Positions 15,354-24,817 of a stretch of 64,000 nt of DNA are shown here, piece after piece; the first letter of the stretch is position 1; each line of letters starts with the position of its first letter. Origin of the DNA: Denitratisoma oestradiolicum. GTDB taxonomy: Bacteria; Pseudomonadota; Gammaproteobacteria; Burkholderiales; Rhodocyclaceae. The stretch covers positions 2,852,001 to 2,916,000 of the forward strand of contig NZ_LR778301.1 in assembly GCF_902813185.1 (NCBI RefSeq). The letters run 5' to 3'. Below the pieces are notes generated by a model. That model saw nothing but the letters and a program-made list of their open reading frames with translations, was not told the origin of the DNA and ran no database searches. Both the position numbers and the translations under genes were made by a program.

Positions 15354-18300
15354 TCAATTCAAGGGGCTGCTTGGCAGCCCCTTGCGGCCGGCTGCCCAAA
15401 GGGCAATCGCCATTAAGAAGAGTTCCATAGCATTGCGTACGGGCGCAAACTTATTTTCCAGAAAAATGAGAGCGCACCGTTGATCGACGCGATATATCCC
15501 GCCTTGCAGGTCCACGGTGCCGAGTTGTACCTGGGATCCTCTGCCGGTGGCAACATCGATCGATTCAAGCTCAAACCCGTAAATTTGCGCCGCCTCTTTT
15601 AGGTCTTTGCTGCAACCGATTGTTGCCAACATTCGGTAGTAGCGGTGCCCGTCGTGGGTAGCAAGTTGGTCAGCAATTTCTCGGGCCGCAGCTAACTGAT
15701 GTGGCTGCCAGACAACGAATTGCCAGCGGCTGCTCAACATCACGCAAAGTTCATCCACTGCAATGTTCGAAAGCGCCGACGTCGTTGCTGCATTTATTTC
15801 ACTGGCGACATCAAGGAGCCGCTTCCAGGCGTTGTCACGGATGCGCTGGATAAACTCCAGCGGTCGGCGATTACTCTGGGGCCCCTCCCCCATAGCTGTT
15901 CTGGAAAACTTGCCACGCTGACTAAGTGTCATGAGCAGATGCCAAACATCCTTCGCAATTGGCTGCGAAACACCCTGGGCAGCCGCTGCGCGTTCCGGAT
16001 CTAGCCCTCGAGAAAGGAGGCGGGCATATCTCAAAACCTGCGCAGGAGTGCATGCTTCAGATAAATCTGGTGCAGCAAGGGACTGGGTAGATTCCCGCAC
16101 AGGCAAAGCGTCGAGATCAACGAGGTGAGCGGGGGGTTTCAGCGGCCGGGGACCGGGATTCAACTCAAGTCGTTGCTCCAGCCAGCCATCCAGGAAGTGG
16201 ATATAGTTTCCGAATGTCGTGCTGGGATGAGAGTGCCCAACATATCGAGCCAGTGCCCAGCTCTTCCGGCGGGTGGGCCCGCGTGTGCCAAGCAGCTCCC
16301 TCTCGATGTCCACTCTGCCGTCGTTTTCGAAGAACGACTGCCAACCCGGAAGTGCTTTCTCATTCAGTAACAGGGCAGTATTGCAAGCTGCTGAGTGTCT
16401 CGCATCATGAAGCGACACATCAGGATTCCCAGTTACTCTCTTGAGCACCTGATTGATGGGTCGAAGTAGCTGCTCACGGTCAATAGGTTGGCTGGGATTT
16501 TTTTCATCAAAGAACAGCGGCCCACGGTCATCAATTCCAAACTGGCTCTCCAGTTCCAGTTGCCACTGCTCAACAATTTGTTTTTCGAGGGGCGAGAGCG
16601 GGAATAGTAAGGGAACCTGTCGGCGGCCGGCTCGCGTCTTGATTGTGCGATGGCGATTGTCTCGGACAAGAACAATGATTTCATTATCTGTATGAATCCA
16701 GTCCCGACGAAGGAGTCCCCAGCTCTCACCAGGTCGCAGTGCAAATCGATAGCCGCATAGCAACGCTAAGCATCGAGCGAATCTGAGGTGCATGAGCGTG
16801 CCCGAATCATGGAAGAGCTGCCTGAGTGCTTCCTGATATTCATGCTCAGCGATTACACACGGTGCAGCTGGTGTTGCAGCTTGAAATTCAGGCAGCTCTG
16901 CCCAATCAGGATCTGCAATGCCGAATTCGGATCGTGCGTACCGATGAAAACTGATTAGCTGCTTGGCGACGTATGCTTTATCTTCGACGCGGCGAGATTC
17001 CATGACATTGCAGTACAGAATGGTCATGTCATCGTCACTCATGTCAAACAGGTCAACATCGTAGGCAATTTCCTGAAATCCGGGGGCCAATGCAGTCAAA
17101 TACCGAGCGATAGATGTTAGGGCCTGACGTTCCCGTGTCCGTCCGGTAAAGATTTTGGAGTGTACCCACCAAGCGATTAAGGTAATCGCCGATGCCGTTT
17201 GGCCTTCCTTCGATCTGATCGCCTCAGCGCAATCCTTGGCTACTTGCTGCCTACGTGTGCTCGTCCTTGAATTGGCCTGTGGGTTGTTGAGTAAGAGGGA
17301 ATTAATCTGTCGAAATAGTTCTTTTGCGTTTTTTTGGAGTTCGAGTACTGTTCCTCTGACTGCTTTTTTAGGGCAGACTGCTCCGGTAGAGAACTCACTT
17401 ATGTGAGGTGGTTTATCTTCCCCCTGGACAAACTCGAATTGTTTTCCCGTGACCAGACGCGTCCAGTCATGCCAACCTAAAGCGCTGCACTTCAATCGCC
17501 CACCTAAGTACGCCGCCATGACTCCTGGAAATTGGCGCGCGTTGCATTGATCGACGATGCGACAAATGGCATCAATCAATTGATCCATGGAAGTTGCTGC
17601 AGTCAGACCCATATGATTGGCAACTTTTTGGGTAAGGGGGGCGAGCGCTGCAGGAATAACAGCCGAGCCTCTTCCCTCGTGGGTGCTATTTAAAGTCTCA
17701 GTATCTTGATCTTCTATCTTTCCCCGCACCCTCGCTGTAAGGGCAGCGTGTAGATAGTTGGCAGTGTGCCACGTCAGGGGGAATCGACTTACTGCTGCGT
17801 TGGCTTGCTGTCGGGTCAAACCCACCGCATATTCCAGGAATGGTCTTTGATTGAGGCTCACCAGGCGGAAATTTCTGCCGTTGAGAACGTCAGACAAAAT
17901 TGTTGAGTTTGCTACGCGTGTTTCAAGGCAGAGATGCAGGACACCGAAGCTAATGCTCATGAGTTGACCAGGGCGTCTGCCTTGTGAACGCTCAATGTCG
18001 GCAAGCAATGCCTTGAGAGCACAAAATGTGGTGTTTGACCGGGGAGCCGCGTCCGTAAAAGGCGTTGCCTCATCCGGTCGGAAATAGCGACGCCGAAGGG
18101 CAACACGTTTGTTCCTCAGGCGCCAGGTTCGCTCGATTAGGCGGACAAGATAACGATAGCGCAAATGACCATTGGGGTGTGGAAGACCTGAGTGATTTAG
18201 GAGCAGTAGCTTGGACAGGGCGTCCGTTTCATCTGGGGAAAGTTCTTCGATTTTTCTACCATCGAGGAATTCACGCACGAGTTGCTTGGCATCGGAGATC

Positions 18301-20768
18301 GTCTTTCGCACACGTTCGCGGCGCTTCCAGGATCGTGCCTCGATACCGAATCGCTCGCGTCTGAGCGTACAATATTCTTGGCCAACGATGATTAGGGGCT
18401 GAGAGTCCCAGCTTTTGACGGCTGGCATGCAGAGGGCGTCGAAGGCCGCATTGATGAAAGGGCGAACAAGGGTCATGTCCTCTTCCCAGACCCGCAGGCC
18501 ATAGTCGCTATGGGTCAGGCAACCCGCTTCGGCGTGCCCGAGGATGGCGTCGATTATTTCTGGATCAACTCCACGGATGCGTAAGTCACGAGAAAGACGG
18601 TGGCGAAAGAGGTTGAGCGGTAGAGGCCAGTCAAACAAGCCCAGCCCTGCGATTTCCGATTCGCTGACAGAGCGCCACTGGAGTCCTTTGGCATCTTCTC
18701 CCAGAAAGAAGAAGAGCGGCAGGTGACCCGAAGGATTATTCGTTAGAAGATGGACTTCCCCAGCCAATGAGGGTGCATTGGTCATCAATCCGCTGGCTAG
18801 GACCGATAAATGGGGCAGGTAGCGATCCTGGAGGAATTGGCTGACCGCTTCTGGAAGTGGCACCAAGCGACCTTGGTGAATGCCATCGAACACTTTGTCT
18901 TCGACGTAAACAAATCGTTCCTCGAAGTCGAAGAAACGCAAGGACTCGAACGGATCCCGGATCGGTCGGCCACCCGTCGCGGCAAGCAACATGACAACAG
19001 TGAATGCAACGAACGCGTTGTGAAACTGAATCGGATCGTCGAGTTCGCGTAAATGATTCACCGTCCGAGCGGCATTTTCCAGGCTACCGAGGAGTAGTGC
19101 TTCAATCGGGCACAGGTTACTTCCTAAAGCGCGGGCATGTGCGACCTCCTCCGGTAAAGCGAGTGGGGCAGTACCGGCGACAGTATTAAATGCTTCGTAC
19201 GTTTCCTTTGAATCCCAATAACCGTATCCGCAGGCTCCGGGGAGGCCAGATCCAGGGCTACTGGAAATCAGGCGGGCAAAGTTGGGGCTACGTTGAATGA
19301 GATAGCTCTGCTGAGGAAGCATTCCGGCCAGCATTGCAGGTGTCAGTCGCGATGAAATCTCTGCTAGATGACCGGCACACATCTGTTCCGGTGTTGCCTG
19401 GCTTCCTGTTGTCGCCCACAAATCCTGCAGTCTGGTACTCGCAGGTAACTTTTTTATTGCTTCAATCAGCGTTTCAGCAATTTCCGGTGGTGGTGCTAGT
19501 TCGAGATGAGACAGAGAAGGGCTGACCCAGCGCCTTTCTGCCTCAGTTTGAGGATGCCAGCCGGAATAGCGGGTGGGTGGTCGCCGATGAAAATACCCCT
19601 CTGGATGTAGTCGCCATTCATCGGTACAGTCGTTGCCGATACCGAGGGACAAGGTGCGCCTGAATGATCGACCGAGTACGACAGAAACCCAGGCCAGGGC
19701 ACGGGTCAGGCGAGCCGCCTCGTTGTCACTAGTGATTTCCTGCTGTAACCACGATATCAATCTGGCTGCTTCGTGTGGATTTGGGCGCGACCAGGACCAG
19801 GGAAGGTATTGTTGATCCTCACTGCTGTAGAGGAGGACACTCCTTTCCAACTGCTGTCCTTGAGACAGGGAAATGTTTTCCGGTGTTTCAATTTTGATGA
19901 GATCGCCGCTTTCATCGTCTCCAGGCAGGAAACTCGCGGGCGGCAAATCAACGGCTTCTTCTTCGTCCAGAAATACCTGTCGATTAGCTTCAGCAGAGGT
20001 TTTGTGAGATGGAGGAATCGCCCAAATAGACGGACTGGGTGTGTCGTCGATGGGAAGGACGTCATCTGTTGTTATTGCCGCGATTGCTTGGAGGAGGTTT
20101 TTGGCCCCGTCGGGAAAGGTCTTGTTTTCCCGTAGAACGTTAGCTCCGCCCCGGATTTGCGAATTTAAGGCCGCCCAGTCATTACTGCTTGTGCGTACCC
20201 CCTGGAGGACCTGGAACCAAGGGCTTACGATCCCGCGAGAAATGCCTTCACAGCAAATGCGCAACGTATCGGCGACTCTTCGGTGATTCTGGTCGAGAAG
20301 AACGCTGTCGTTAAGTGACCGTTGATAGGCGTGGACGAGTAGCCAGAGGCGTAAATTGGCAAGCCAGGCATTATTTTTGTCCCCCTCAGGATAGCGGGTA
20401 ATGAAGAGTGCCAGGAGGTAACACTGCTTTAGGGAGGTTCCTAGATGCGAACGCGCACTACGGGTATCGGAATACGCCGAGAATTCTGCCGGGATGCCGG
20501 GTGATTCGTTAGCGACCGCAGCGAGTTGAGATAACGAGGCCGCTGCGGGTGAAGCCAATTTCCAGGCATTCAAGAGTTTTATTGATTCTGGGCGACGGAT
20601 TTCGTCGAGGAAATTGCCCAAGCCCCCACAGAAGGTGGAAATTTGGGCGGTGTTGACCAAATGTCTGAAGTCAGAAGCCAGCCCGTACGCTTCGAACCAT
20701 TTGTCAGCAACTGCCCAGATGCCATCAGGGGTATGGCCTTTGCTTTCAACGTGTCCTATCAAATTCAT
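15354..20768 (-). CDS. Giant protein with two tyrosine-recombinase cores
   Basis: This single 1804-residue frame is far larger than the 300-450 residues normal for tyrosine recombinases. Core A has Arg601 (TGGRPIRD), Lys625, Arg722 (LFRHRLSRDL), His745 (ILGHAE) and Tyr756 (HSDYG); the first His of the usual HxxR box is replaced by Asn. Core B is complete: Arg1345 (ALRPGESWGL), Lys1377, His1454/Arg1457 (HDARHSA), His1512 (VGHSHPS) and Tyr1522 (GNYIH). Residues 1-500, 780-1250 and 1560-1804 match nothing I recognise. Base composition is lower in GC than the flanks, suggesting transfer. It starts 34 bp after the stop of the ATPase gene at 20803, so the two are likely co-transcribed. A role in integration or rearrangement is inferred. 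A decayed second copy of one segment lies at 22687. Confidence 0.75.
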   Translation of the reverse strand: MNLIGHVESKGHTPDGIWAVADKWFEAYGLASDFRHLVNTAQISTFCGGLGNFLDEIRRPESIKLLNAWKLASPAAASLSQLAAVANESPGIPAEFSAYSDTRSARSHLGTSLKQCYLLALFITRYPEGDKNNAWLANLRLWLLVHAYQRSLNDSVLLDQNHRRVADTLRICCEGISRGIVSPWFQVLQGVRTSSNDWAALNSQIRGGANVLRENKTFPDGAKNLLQAIAAITTDDVLPIDDTPSPSIWAIPPSHKTSAEANRQVFLDEEEAVDLPPASFLPGDDESGDLIKIETPENISLSQGQQLERSVLLYSSEDQQYLPWSWSRPNPHEAARLISWLQQEITSDNEAARLTRALAWVSVVLGRSFRRTLSLGIGNDCTDEWRLHPEGYFHRRPPTRYSGWHPQTEAERRWVSPSLSHLELAPPPEIAETLIEAIKKLPASTRLQDLWATTGSQATPEQMCAGHLAEISSRLTPAMLAGMLPQQSYLIQRSPNFARLISSSPGSGLPGACGYGYWDSKETYEAFNTVAGTAPLALPEEVAHARALGSNLCPIEALLLGSLENAARTVNHLRELDDPIQFHNAFVAFTVVMLLAATGGRPIRDPFESLRFFDFEERFVYVEDKVFDGIHQGRLVPLPEAVSQFLQDRYLPHLSVLASGLMTNAPSLAGEVHLLTNNPSGHLPLFFFLGEDAKGLQWRSVSESEIAGLGLFDWPLPLNLFRHRLSRDLRIRGVDPEIIDAILGHAEAGCLTHSDYGLRVWEEDMTLVRPFINAAFDALCMPAVKSWDSQPLIIVGQEYCTLRRERFGIEARSWKRRERVRKTISDAKQLVREFLDGRKIEELSPDETDALSKLLLLNHSGLPHPNGHLRYRYLVRLIERTWRLRNKRVALRRRYFRPDEATPFTDAAPRSNTTFCALKALLADIERSQGRRPGQLMSISFGVLHLCLETRVANSTILSDVLNGRNFRLVSLNQRPFLEYAVGLTRQQANAAVSRFPLTWHTANYLHAALTARVRGKIEDQDTETLNSTHEGRGSAVIPAALAPLTQKVANHMGLTAATSMDQLIDAICRIVDQCNARQFPGVMAAYLGGRLKCSALGWHDWTRLVTGKQFEFVQGEDKPPHISEFSTGAVCPKKAVRGTVLELQKNAKELFRQINSLLLNNPQANSRTSTRRQQVAKDCAEAIRSKEGQTASAITLIAWWVHSKIFTGRTRERQALTSIARYLTALAPGFQEIAYDVDLFDMSDDDMTILYCNVMESRRVEDKAYVAKQLISFHRYARSEFGIADPDWAELPEFQAATPAAPCVIAEHEYQEALRQLFHDSGTLMHLRFARCLALLCGYRFALRPGESWGLLRRDWIHTDNEIIVLVRDNRHRTIKTRAGRRQVPLLFPLSPLEKQIVEQWQLELESQFGIDDRGPLFFDEKNPSQPIDREQLLRPINQVLKRVTGNPDVSLHDARHSAACNTALLLNEKALPGWQSFFENDGRVDIERELLGTRGPTRRKSWALARYVGHSHPSTTFGNYIHFLDGWLEQRLELNPGPRPLKPPAHLVDLDALPVRESTQSLAAPDLSEACTPAQVLRYARLLSRGLDPERAAAAQGVSQPIAKDVWHLLMTLSQRGKFSRTAMGEGPQSNRRPLEFIQRIRDNAWKRLLDVASEINAATTSALSNIAVDELCVMLSSRWQFVVWQPHQLAAAREIADQLATHDGHRYYRMLATIGCSKDLKEAAQIYGFELESIDVATGRGSQVQLGTVDLQGGIYRVDQRCALIFLENKFAPVRNAMELFLMAIALWAAGRKGLPSSPLN
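15361..15383. terminator. Hairpin at the end of the giant recombinase gene
   Basis: A perfect 10-bp stem (AAGGGGCTGC / GCAGCCCCTT) with a 3-base loop overlaps the last codons of the recombinase gene. No T-run follows on either strand, so factor-independent termination is uncertain. Confidence 0.35.
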
Positions 20769-20802
20769 GGGCCACCTTACTTTGGACAGCTGCTGATCTA
20801 GC

Positions 20803-22026
20803 TTACAAATACCCTAGTGGAAGTGCCGTCACGTCCCGGGAAAGCGGCATATCACGCTCGACGAAGCAGAGCACCGCTCCGGGGCCTACGGGTTTGCCCA
20901 GTTTGTCGAGGATTGTGAAATGTCGCTTGGCGTTATGGGAAGGGCTGGCGGTTTTCTTGATCTCGACGGGATAGAGTGCGATGGCCGAATCCACGAGTAG
21001 ATCGACTTCCTGCTGATCGGTATCACGATAGAAATACAGTGGCGCCTCCTGTCCGTTGTGCCAGTAACTCTTGATGATTTCGCTGACTGCCCAGGTTTCC
21101 AGCATCGCGCCGGACATGGCGCCGGCTTCGAGAGAGGGGGCATCCGGCCATCGGGTAAGGTAAGCCGCCAAGCCTGTATCGAGGAAATACAGCTTCGGCG
21201 CCTTGACGAGGCGCTTGGTCAGGTTCGAGTGGTAGGGCTGCAGCAGATACACCAGCCCTGAAGTCTCCAGCACCGAGAGCCAAGCCTTGGCCGTCTTGTT
21301 ATCGATATCGACAGCACGTGCCAAGCTGGCGTAATTCAATAACTGCCCGGTCCGGGCGGCGACGGCTGTCAAAAATCGATTGAATGCCGTCTGGTCGGAG
21401 ATCTTGAGTACATCCTGCACATCGCGCTGAATGTAGGTCTGGATGTACGAACGATAGAAAATATCCCGCGCCTGAGCACCCTGCGCGTTGAGTCGGGGGT
21501 ATGAGCCAAGCCAGATGCGCCCGAAAACATCTGAGAGGGACTGGGGTTGCGCTTGCTGCCGGGCGTAAGCGATCCACTCGGGTGTAGGCACAAAGGGCTT
21601 TGAGGTATCGGCCCTCCCTTGTAACTCGGCTTGCGACAGCCCCAGCAAGTCGACAATCGCAACCCGGCCGGCCAAGGTTTCGGTGATGCCACGCATGAGG
21701 TGGAATTTTTGCGAGCCGGTCAGCCAGAACTGGCCGTTGGACTTATCCCGATCGACCTGCATCTTGATCGCCGAGAACAATTGAGGAGCGTACTGGATTT
21801 CATCGATGATCACCGGGGTCTGCCAAGTTTGCAGAAACAGGGCCGGGTCGGATTGCGCCAACGCACGGGCATCCAGATCGTCCAGCGTCACATAATTGCG
21901 CGGGGTATCCCGTGCGCACATTTCCAGCAAAGTCGTCTTGCCCACCTGACGGGGGCCGGTGACCATCAAGACTGGGAAAGCAGCGCTAACGGTGAGTAGG
22001 GTCTGCGTAAGCGTTCGGGGATACAT
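20803..22026 (-). CDS. AAA-family ATPase with DUF4143 domain
   Basis: This 407-residue protein has a Walker A motif GPRQVGKTT (about residues 24-32), Walker B VIIDEIQ (about 72-78), and a sensor-like segment FWLTGSQKFHLMRG. The C-terminal DUF4143 region contains an EVDLLVD ... PVEIKK pattern resembling a PD-(D/E)XK nuclease fold. The family is widespread and uncharacterised, often in accessory regions, sometimes near toxin-antitoxin or defence genes. It is encoded just upstream of the giant recombinase in the same direction with a 34-bp gap. That suggests a two-gene unit in which the ATPase could regulate or load the recombinase. Known: the domain family. Inferred: the partnership. Confidence 0.88.
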   Translation of the reverse strand: MYPRTLTQTLLTVSAAFPVLMVTGPRQVGKTTLLEMCARDTPRNYVTLDDLDARALAQSDPALFLQTWQTPVIIDEIQYAPQLFSAIKMQVDRDKSNGQFWLTGSQKFHLMRGITETLAGRVAIVDLLGLSQAELQGRADTSKPFVPTPEWIAYARQQAQPQSLSDVFGRIWLGSYPRLNAQGAQARDIFYRSYIQTYIQRDVQDVLKISDQTAFNRFLTAVAARTGQLLNYASLARAVDIDNKTAKAWLSVLETSGLVYLLQPYHSNLTKRLVKAPKLYFLDTGLAAYLTRWPDAPSLEAGAMSGAMLETWAVSEIIKSYWHNGQEAPLYFYRDTDQQEVDLLVDSAIALYPVEIKKTASPSHNAKRHFTILDKLGKPVGPGAVLCFVERDMPLSRDVTALPLGYL

Positions 22027-22425
22027 TACCGTACAGTATGGATATTTATTCCAATATACACGAATATGGAAAATGAAACATCGATCAGGACAGGCGGGCG
22101 CATTTCATTAGGTCAGGTTTCTACAATTCGATCAAAACCTATTCTTCTATAAGTGACTACGATGTGCCGATGAAAATAGAGGGGCAGACCAGGATCGCTA
22201 GGCACAGCATCACCGCACCTTGCTATCGCTTTAATGGCCCGAAGGTCATAATTCAAGGTGTCGGCTGGAGGGGAGTTGCTACGTTATTTCGGCTTTCCGC
22301 GGGGAAGAGCGAGATTAAGCGGGGTTAGCACAGTCGCTGATATGAGGCGCCTAAGGCTTGAATGGTGCCAATCTAACACGATTTAGCTAGTTTTAATCCT
22401 ATTGTAGGATTCTAAGTTCATCGCT
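22027..22425. other. Spacer upstream of the ATPase gene, no gene seen
   Basis: No convincing reading frame on either strand in about 400 bp. The first 50 bp are AT-rich and probably hold the leftward promoter of the ATPase gene. The rest looks like decayed sequence leading to a tRNA fragment. Confidence 0.4.
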
Positions 22426-22465
22426 CTCATAACCGTCGTAGGTTCAAATCCTACCCCCGCAACCA
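22426..22465 (+). tRNA. 3' fragment of a tRNA-fMet gene (non-functional)
   Basis: CTCATAACC (anticodon loop with CAT) is followed by GTCGTAGGTTCAAATCC and TACCCCCGCAACCA. These match the anticodon loop, T-arm, acceptor strand and CCA of proteobacterial initiator tRNA. The 3' side of the anticodon stem and variable loop (about 5 nt) is missing and no 5' half lies upstream. Such fragments usually mark the edge of an element integrated at a tRNA gene. Confidence 0.75.
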
Positions 22466-22471
22466 AATAAA

Positions 22472-22519
22472 AAAACGAACAAAGCCAATCACTGCTAAGT
22501 GATTGGCTTTGTTCGTTTT
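22472..22519 (+). terminator. Strong hairpin terminator after the tRNA fragment
   Basis: A 22-bp perfect stem (ending GCCAATCACT / AGTGATTGGC) around a GCTA loop, with A-rich left and T-rich right ends, lies 6 bp past the tRNA CCA. It looks like the native terminator of the tRNA gene and may work in both directions. Confidence 0.8.
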
Positions 22520-22686
22520 CGCATCCACGTAAAGCGTGTGTCCATTTTGTGTCACAAAAATGTGACCACCACCAAAAAATCGAAAGCATTTACCCGGACA
22601 AATTGACCTTCGGGTGACTTCGGTTGGTCACATCAATTTGGCGATAAGCGCAACAAATAAGCACCATGTCAGCTTTTGACACTTCA

Positions 22687-22759
22687 GGGGGCGAACGCTA
22701 CAGGGATAACAGTCGAGCCTCTTCCCTTGTGGGTGTTATTTAAAGTCTCAGTATTTTGA
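22687..22759 (-). pseudogene. Decayed fragment of a second giant recombinase gene
   Basis: This 73-bp segment matches 17637-17709, inside the giant recombinase gene, at 66 of 73 positions by hand alignment. Translated leftward it reads NTETLNNTHKGRGSTVIPVA, against DTETLNSTHEGRGSAVIPAA in the intact protein (about residues 1020-1045). No further homology is obvious on either side. The rest of 22520-22972 has no gene and ends with the pilus operon's upstream region. Confidence 0.65.
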
Positions 22760-22972
22760 GCGCGCCGGCTGAAAAAGGCCGGCGCCACCTCCGTCCAGAT
22801 GCGCCCACCCAAGGTGGAGAGGCCCCATTGCCACAAAGCGACAGCAAGCCCCAACCGGGATGAACGCGGCGTCACCACCAGAAATACCAAATGGGAACAT
22901 TGAATATCGCTTTGTAATAACAATGCGCTATCATCATAACCATTCATCATTCAACGGATTATCCGAGCCACC

Positions 22973-24817
22973 ATGTCCCGGGCCATTATTGCCGCATTGA
23001 GTTCCCTGCTCGTAGTGGCCTGCGGTTCCGTGCCGTTACAGCCCTCCACCGCGTCACACCTCCATGTCGGACCGGTAGCAAATGCGGATACCGGCGAAAT
23101 CCCCCCGCCGGTACGATTCAGTGCCAGCCTGCCAAGGCCGCAGCCCAGGGTTCAGACGGAGACCTACGATGTGGTGGTACACAACGTCAAGGCCCAGGAT
23201 CTGTTGTTCGCCCTGGCCCGGGATGCCCGACTGAATGTGGATATCCATCCGGGCATCAATGGCACGGTCACCCTCAATGCCATGGACCAGACCTTGCAAC
23301 AACTGTTAACGCGTATCGCCCGGCAGGTCGATATGCGCTGGGAACTGGCCGGTCCGAATCTGCTGGTCATGCCCGACACGCCCTACCTGCGGACCTACCG
23401 TGTCGATTACGTCAATATGTCGAGGGAAGCATCCGGCACCACCGGCGCCAGCACTCAGATCGGAGCCGCCAGTATTCCTACCGGGTCAGCCAATCCCACC
23501 GCCGGCAGTGGCAACACTTCCGTCATCCGGGTGGAAAATATAACGAAAAATCATTTCTGGGCATCCTTGGAAAGGAACATCAAGGACATCCTGCTGGAGA
23601 CCGACAAGATACTGCCCGAGGGGTCAAGCGAAACGGTCATCGAACGCACCGACCAGCAATCCACCACGGGAACGGGCGTGGCCCCAGCAGTCGCTGGCCA
23701 CAAAAGTAGCATGGCCAATACCACCTCGCTGGCTGCCAGCCCCAATGCCGCCAGCCTGGCAGAGTCCGGCTCCACGGTGGTGAGGCGCGCCACCTTCCGG
23801 GAAGCCGCATCGGTCATCACCAATCCGGAAAGCGGCGTCATCGCGGTGCGGGCCTCGGCCCGCCAGCACGAAACCATCCAGGAATTTCTGGATCAGATCA
23901 TGGCCAGCGCCAAGCGCCAGGTCCTGATCGAAATGACCATCGCCGAAGTACAGCTGGGCCATCAGTATCAGCAGGGCATCAACTGGCAGAGCCTGCGCAG
24001 CGCCCGGGACGGCGCCCAAACAGCGGGATTTTCCCTGGGTCAGGCCCTGCGCACCGATGGAGATACTGGCAATCTGCTGAGCAACCCGGCCAGAAGTGAT
24101 GGCCGTTCCTTCGTGCTGGACTATGTGGCACCCGGCCTGGGCATTGCCGCCACGCTGTCCCTGCTGGAAACCTTCGGCAATGTCCGGGTCTTGTCCTCGC
24201 CCAAGCTGAGCGTACTCAACAATCAGACCGCGCTGCTCAAGGTGGTCAACAACATTGTCTATTTCGAGGTCAAGGCCGATACCACCACCAACAACAACAG
24301 CCCCTCCCAGACCACCTTCACCACCACGCCCAGGTCCGTCTCCGTCGGTTTGGTCATGTCCGTCACACCCCAGATCAGCGACAGCGGCAATGTGCTGCTG
24401 AATGTACGCCCCAGCATCTCGCGCCAGAAGGGGCCGGGGAAACGGGACCCCAATCCGAACATTCCCGTCGGCATTCCCAACATCGTCCCGGAAATCGAGA
24501 CCCGGGAAATGGAATCCCTGCTGCGTCTCAGTGACGGGGAAATCGCCATCATGGGCGGCCTGATGCAGGACGCCCTCGACAACAGTACCGACTCGGTGCC
24601 CGGCATCAGCGCCATTCCCCTGGTGGGCAATCTGTTCAGACAGCGCAACGAAAGCCGCAGCAAGACCGAGCTGGTGATCTTCCTGCGTCCGGTCGTGATA
24701 CGGGAACCCGGTCTGGCGGGAGACTTCCGGGACTATCAGGTCGCCCTGCCCAGAACGGATTATTTCGACGGCTCGAATTTCCCGGCCGGCCCCCTCCCCC
24801 GCAGAGCGCACCCATGA
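22973..24817 (+). CDS. mshL: MSHA-type pilus secretin MshL (GspD/PilQ family)
   Basis: This 614-residue outer-membrane secretin has a signal peptide ending in a lipobox (VVAC, Cys near residue 17), a short secretin N-domain (residues about 75-130), and a C-terminal secretin domain. Supporting segments are VLIEMTIAEVQLG, VRVLSSPKLSVLNNQTALLKV, and the IMGGLMQD...VPGISAIPLVGNLF signature at about 525-555. It should form the ring through which the pilus exits. It is the first gene of the operon. The next gene overlaps by 4 bp (ATGA). A Ser/Thr/Asn-rich insert (about 155-260) is longer than usual. Confidence 0.9.
   Translation: MSRAIIAALSSLLVVACGSVPLQPSTASHLHVGPVANADTGEIPPPVRFSASLPRPQPRVQTETYDVVVHNVKAQDLLFALARDARLNVDIHPGINGTVTLNAMDQTLQQLLTRIARQVDMRWELAGPNLLVMPDTPYLRTYRVDYVNMSREASGTTGASTQIGAASIPTGSANPTAGSGNTSVIRVENITKNHFWASLERNIKDILLETDKILPEGSSETVIERTDQQSTTGTGVAPAVAGHKSSMANTTSLAASPNAASLAESGSTVVRRATFREAASVITNPESGVIAVRASARQHETIQEFLDQIMASAKRQVLIEMTIAEVQLGHQYQQGINWQSLRSARDGAQTAGFSLGQALRTDGDTGNLLSNPARSDGRSFVLDYVAPGLGIAATLSLLETFGNVRVLSSPKLSVLNNQTALLKVVNNIVYFEVKADTTTNNNSPSQTTFTTTPRSVSVGLVMSVTPQISDSGNVLLNVRPSISRQKGPGKRDPNPNIPVGIPNIVPEIETREMESLLRLSDGEIAIMGGLMQDALDNSTDSVPGISAIPLVGNLFRQRNESRSKTELVIFLRPVVIREPGLAGDFRDYQVALPRTDYFDGSNFPAGPLPRRAHP

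Noticed and set aside
22383..22589. A short leftward frame containing GVGFEPTT
   Set aside because: That peptide is the translation of a tRNA T-arm in the wrong strand; the DNA is the tRNA-fMet fragment.
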